A stretch of 64,000 nucleotides of DNA from Kineothrix sp. MB12-C1 (GTDB lineage Bacteria; Bacillota; Clostridia; Lachnospirales; Lachnospiraceae), in NCBI RefSeq assembly GCF_030863805.1, contig NZ_CP132957.1:744001-808000 (forward strand), written 5' to 3'. A program made the translations under genes and the position numbers. Below are positions 60,813 through 64,000 of the stretch, piece by piece; the first letter of the stretch is position 1; each line of letters starts with the position of its first letter. The notes beneath the pieces were generated by a model, which ran no database searches, had not been told where the DNA came from, and saw only the letters and a program-made list of their open reading frames with translations.

Positions 60813-62843
60813 TTACTGAATAGTTTTAAACTGTTGTATCAACTCCATTAATTCCTTAGATATATTAGAATTCAGTGTAGCTAATGTATTTGCTTCTTCC
60901 ACGAACGCCGTCTGTTCCTGGGTAACAGAAGATATTTCTTCACAGGCCGCCGAAAGATTATCGGTCAAAGAAGCCAATATCTTCATGGAATCTAAGATAA
61001 TACTGCCATTTTGTGTCACAGATTCATTGATATTCACTACATCTTTCATCGATTCCGTCAACTGAGTGATGGATTCATCGATTTGACCAAAGATGTTTAA
61101 GGTTTCTGACAGCGTCTTTCTTTGTACTATCGTCACCTCGCCAATGGATGCGATATCTTTGGATGCAGAACTGGTCTTATCACTAATCTCTTCCATAAAT
61201 GCTTCCACCTGATTGGTCGCTTGATTGGTCTCCTCCGCCAACTTACGAATTTCCTCTGCCACTACAGCGAAACCACGGCCTGCATCTCCTGCTCTGGCGG
61301 CTTCTATGGAAGCGTTCAAAGCCAGAAGGTTAGTCTGTTCTGAGATAGAGCGGATGCGTCCGACGAAATCCCGCATAGCCTGCACGCTCTCGCTCACATT
61401 CTTCACGCTTTCCGATATTGAATCAGCACGCTCCATGCTGTTTTGGGTAACTGTACTCAATTCTCCGACGATACGCTTGCCATCCACACTTAAATTATTC
61501 ACATAAGCTACCTGCCCGTTGGCATGCTGTACCTGCTCTTTTCCTATATCGAGATTATGGGATAATGATTCCACCGATTGGAATACCTTATTTACTTCAC
61601 AGGTCTGCTCTGTCGCTGAGACTGCAAGGGTCTCTATGGCTTTCGCAGTCTCTCCAATACCACGGGAGGTCTCATCCATGACCATAGAAAGCTGTTCAGA
61701 ACTTCCTTCTACTTTGCCAGCATTCTCTCTCAGCACATTTACCAGCTCACTTAATCTCCCTCGCATGGATTTGACAGCCCTTATGATTTCTCCGATTTCA
61801 TCTTTTTGCTGCAGCATACGTTCCTCTTGTTCTACGGTGAAATCACCATTAGACACCTTGCTCACCTGATTACCCAGCCGCTTTAAGGGTCCTAACAACA
61901 TCTGTATACTGAAGAAGATAATGAAAGCTCCAACACCGCACATTAATACGGTAAATAAAGCGGTTACAATAGTACTCGTACGTATCGTTTGCTCCATGCG
62001 CTCCAAAGAGATACCCACACAGATAGCACCCTTATGTTCCCCATCTTGGTAATAAGGAATCTGTATCTCATAAACCGGTAATCCCGTTGCTAAGTTATGC
62101 CAATAATCGGAATCGCTGACCCCATTTTGTGATGCATTCACAGTCACGCGGTCCGTGCGGGGAGAACCGGTTATAAGCTCCTCTGTTCCGGCATAGGCAA
62201 CACCTTCTCTATCGATTAACAACGCATAACTTACGTCATCTCCCTCTTCTAACTCTCGAATTAGTGCCTCCGGGCGGAAGTCCGCTTTCAGCTTCTCGAT
62301 GGTAGAAGCTTTCATCCCGATTTGCACATAATAACCATAGGAACTGAGCACCATTCCTCCATATTTCGTCATGTCCCCCGAAATCATGTCTTCACGAAAG
62401 TCTTCGATATAAGAAGTAACCGTCTTGTCAAATACTTGATCCATAGCATGAGGAGAGGGATACTCCCAGCCAATATAGCCGGGAATATCGGAATAGATGA
62501 TCTTCCGATTGGAATCAATCACGAAGATTCCACCATCTACTCCCATTTTGGCTGACAGGTGCGACAACTGATAATTGGATAGCATATCCATATCCATCAG
62601 ATCCACCGCTTGGCAAGCCTGTAAGATGCGCTGTTCCATCATCACATCCAATTCCTTTTCGAACCGCTCGGATGTGTCTAATTTTTTGGACATGGACTGT
62701 GCCAATGCCAATCCATAACGCCTCACTTCATCTTGAAAGAGCGTTTGCATCGAGTTCACATGTTCAATCGTTAATATGGTACTAATGATAACTATCATTG
62801 CTACAAATACTAATACTAATTTTGTCCGGAATTTTAGTTTCAT
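60813..62843 (-). CDS. Methyl-accepting chemotaxis protein
   Basis: A 676-residue receptor. Helix 1 (about residues 7-27, [18 protein letters not shown]) is followed by an extracytoplasmic CACHE-like domain to about 290, a second helix, a HAMP domain ([20 protein letters not shown]) and the long signalling coil with the kinase-contact tip ([20 protein letters not shown]). It senses small ligands and steers the flagellum. It starts 25 bp after the second GH127 gene, so ligand sensing may relate to arabinose-containing sugars. GGAGG lies 13 nt before the ATG. Confidence 0.93.
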   Translation of the reverse strand: MKLKFRTKLVLVFVAMIVIISTILTIEHVNSMQTLFQDEVRRYGLALAQSMSKKLDTSERFEKELDVMMEQRILQACQAVDLMDMDMLSNYQLSHLSAKMGVDGGIFVIDSNRKIIYSDIPGYIGWEYPSPHAMDQVFDKTVTSYIEDFREDMISGDMTKYGGMVLSSYGYYVQIGMKASTIEKLKADFRPEALIRELEEGDDVSYALLIDREGVAYAGTEELITGSPRTDRVTVNASQNGVSDSDYWHNLATGLPVYEIQIPYYQDGEHKGAICVGISLERMEQTIRTSTIVTALFTVLMCGVGAFIIFFSIQMLLGPLKRLGNQVSKVSNGDFTVEQEERMLQQKDEIGEIIRAVKSMRGRLSELVNVLRENAGKVEGSSEQLSMVMDETSRGIGETAKAIETLAVSATEQTCEVNKVFQSVESLSHNLDIGKEQVQHANGQVAYVNNLSVDGKRIVGELSTVTQNSMERADSISESVKNVSESVQAMRDFVGRIRSISEQTNLLALNASIEAARAGDAGRGFAVVAEEIRKLAEETNQATNQVEAFMEEISDKTSSASKDIASIGEVTIVQRKTLSETLNIFGQIDESITQLTESMKDVVNINESVTQNGSIILDSMKILASLTDNLSAACEEISSVTQEQTAFVEEANTLATLNSNISKELMELIQQFKTIQ

Positions 62844-62868
62844 TCTATATTGCGCGCCTCCTGCATCT

Positions 62869-64000
62869 TTACAAAAGCTCTTTTATCCATACAGTCATTT
62901 CACCGATTCCTCTGTTATTCCAATAAGCGTAAGGAATAGCCTTTAGCGATACATCCGATAAAGCCACGGAATGTTCCCCATAAAGCTCCTCTTCTCCCCA
63001 TTGTATTTCTTCCATTCGCTTTCCTTGCAGTGTAAGTTCCATAATGCCTCCGAACAATTGAGAATGCTTTTCTTCAATGGTCTGATTCGTATCAATGAAC
63101 AACTCCGATAAATTCTTCCCGTTATCCACTTCCTCCAGACAATACACCAGAGGTCCTTTTACTATGGCTACTTTTCCACAATCCACTCTTACCTTCGGAT
63201 TGGCGCGAACAAATTTGGGCGGTGCCTCGAAGCCTATCTCTATTTCCGAATCTTTTTCAAGAGAAATAACCATATACCCTTTTTCCTCAACACAGCCCAA
63301 AACCTCCCCGTCTATGGATACTTTGTAATTTTTCGCATATCCGGGAACCCTGACCGCCAGTTTTATTCCTTCCTTAGGAACACTATTTACTTTCACTGTC
63401 ACCTTATTTTCAAACGGGAACTGAGTTTCCATAGCAACCTGAATAGTTTCCCCTTTCAACTCCACCTCTGTCGTATTGGAAATGAAAAGGTTCACGTACA
63501 ACTCCTCTTCTCCTACGGAATAAATATACTGTCCCAGAGAGGCCAGGGTTCTGGCTATATTAGGAGGACAGCAGGCAACTCCAAACCATTTCTGCCGAAT
63601 AGGCTTCACGTGCTCCTTCGACGTACGCTCGATACAATTATCAGGCCACACCTCAAGGGGATTCACATAGAAAAAGCTCTTTCCATCCAAGGCAATTCCT
63701 GAAAGAAGTGTATTATAAAGTGCCCGCTCCACGGTATCCACGTAAGAAGCATCTCTTTTAACATTCGCCATTCTGATACCGAACATCGCTAAACCAATGG
63801 AGGCACAGGTCTCCGCATAATTACAGTCATTGGGCAAGTCATAATCCACTGTGAACCGCTCCAGCAAGCCCGACGCTCCGATACCGCCTGTGATATACAT
63901 CTGTCTTTGTACGATATTCTTCCACAACCGTTCACAAGCTTCCATGAGAGATTTATCCTTATACTCATAGGCTAAATCAGCCATGGCGCTGTACATATAT
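62869..64000 (-). CDS. Second GH127 family protein (partial, C-terminal part)
   Basis: The frame is open to the window end; about 377 codons of the C-terminal part are seen. It has [35 protein letters not shown] with the glutamate, [11 protein letters not shown] and [12 protein letters not shown] with the zinc/nucleophile cysteines. It is related to, but clearly different from, the GH127 enzyme at 56090 (different insert after FYVNPLEV). Same likely activity on L-arabinofuranosides. The MCP gene follows 25 bp downstream. Confidence 0.9.
   Translation of the reverse strand, partial: YMYSAMADLAYEYKDKSLMEACERLWKNIVQRQMYITGGIGASGLLERFTVDYDLPNDCNYAETCASIGLAMFGIRMANVKRDASYVDTVERALYNTLLSGIALDGKSFFYVNPLEVWPDNCIERTSKEHVKPIRQKWFGVACCPPNIARTLASLGQYIYSVGEEELYVNLFISNTTEVELKGETIQVAMETQFPFENKVTVKVNSVPKEGIKLAVRVPGYAKNYKVSIDGEVLGCVEEKGYMVISLEKDSEIEIGFEAPPKFVRANPKVRVDCGKVAIVKGPLVYCLEEVDNGKNLSELFIDTNQTIEEKHSQLFGGIMELTLQGKRMEEIQWGEEELYGEHSVALSDVSLKAIPYAYWNNRGIGEMTVWIKELL

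Noticed and set aside
1-64000. CRISPR arrays, tRNA or rRNA genes
   Set aside because: No regularly spaced direct repeats, no CCA-ended cloverleaf with a T-loop, and no rRNA-like stretch was found when reading the intergenic DNA on both strands.

Overview
The window looks like chromosomal DNA of a fibre-degrading Lachnospiraceae-type clostridium. The evidence is moderate GC content, strong GGAGG ribosome sites with several TTG or GTG starts, small families typical of that group (DUF4364, DUF5722, DUF4250, DUF1576), an ECF-type vitamin transporter, a HrcA/CIRCE-type heat-shock promoter and many carbohydrate clusters under AraC-type regulators. I see no phage, plasmid, transposase, CRISPR array, rRNA or tRNA. 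The species cannot be named from the sequence alone.

Layout. 1-7400: the 5' part of rho (partial), a malic enzyme, a radical SAM protein overlapping a DUF4364 protein, a membrane-anchored DUF5722 protein likely to be a glycosidase, rarA, and an orphan MNT nucleotidyltransferase followed by what looks like a cut-off partner. 7500-20650: sucrose phosphorylase, then a long minus-strand acid-sugar cluster (DUF1537 kinase, iron alcohol dehydrogenase, DapA-like lyase, PdxA-like dehydrogenase, a three-part sugar ABC importer, a BNR/sialidase-fold enzyme) with a divergent PrpR-type regulator. 20900-26050: an AraC regulator and the glucuronate genes uxuA-uxuB-uxaC. 26290-27710: an SGNH esterase and a polysaccharide deacetylase. 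27918-33022: a six-gene minus-strand operon joining a DUF4250 protein, a 2Fe-2S/ASKHA protein, a V4R protein, a GGDEF protein, a DUF1576 membrane protein and an unknown protein. This is the least explained part of the window. 33161-34905: a C39-like peptidase and an M20 peptidase. 35159-39626: a complete ECF transporter operon with a nucleoside phosphorylase and a nicotinamidase-like hydrolase, possibly nicotinamide riboside salvage. 39906-42497: clpB. 42631-48446: an aldolase, PfkB kinase, isomerase-like and Gfo/Idh cluster with a divergent AraC regulator. 48498-55840: YaiI, a deacetylase, a taurine/nitrate-type ABC system with its binding protein facing the other genes, and several small proteins. 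56090-64000: two GH127 enzymes (the second cut by the window end), an AraC regulator, a flavodoxin with a MarR regulator, and a chemotaxis receptor.

The genes fit together as sensing (chemotaxis receptor, AraC and PrpR regulators), outside attack (GH127, sialidase-fold protein, esterase, deacetylases), import (ABC and ECF) and breakdown to central metabolites. Glucuronate goes to 2-keto-3-deoxygluconate, sucrose to glucose-1-phosphate and fructose, and four-carbon acids possibly to dihydroxyacetone phosphate.

The intergenic DNA is unusually rich in structured repeats. There are a 102-bp two-hairpin repeat (two copies), a 140-150-bp repeat whose hairpin stems covary between copies (two full copies and one partial), a 265-bp full-length palindrome resembling a MITE (two copies plus remnants), a 279-bp palindrome, and a 27-bp palindrome found in several gene leaders. 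All repeat families and regulatory sites were found by eye and have not been computed.
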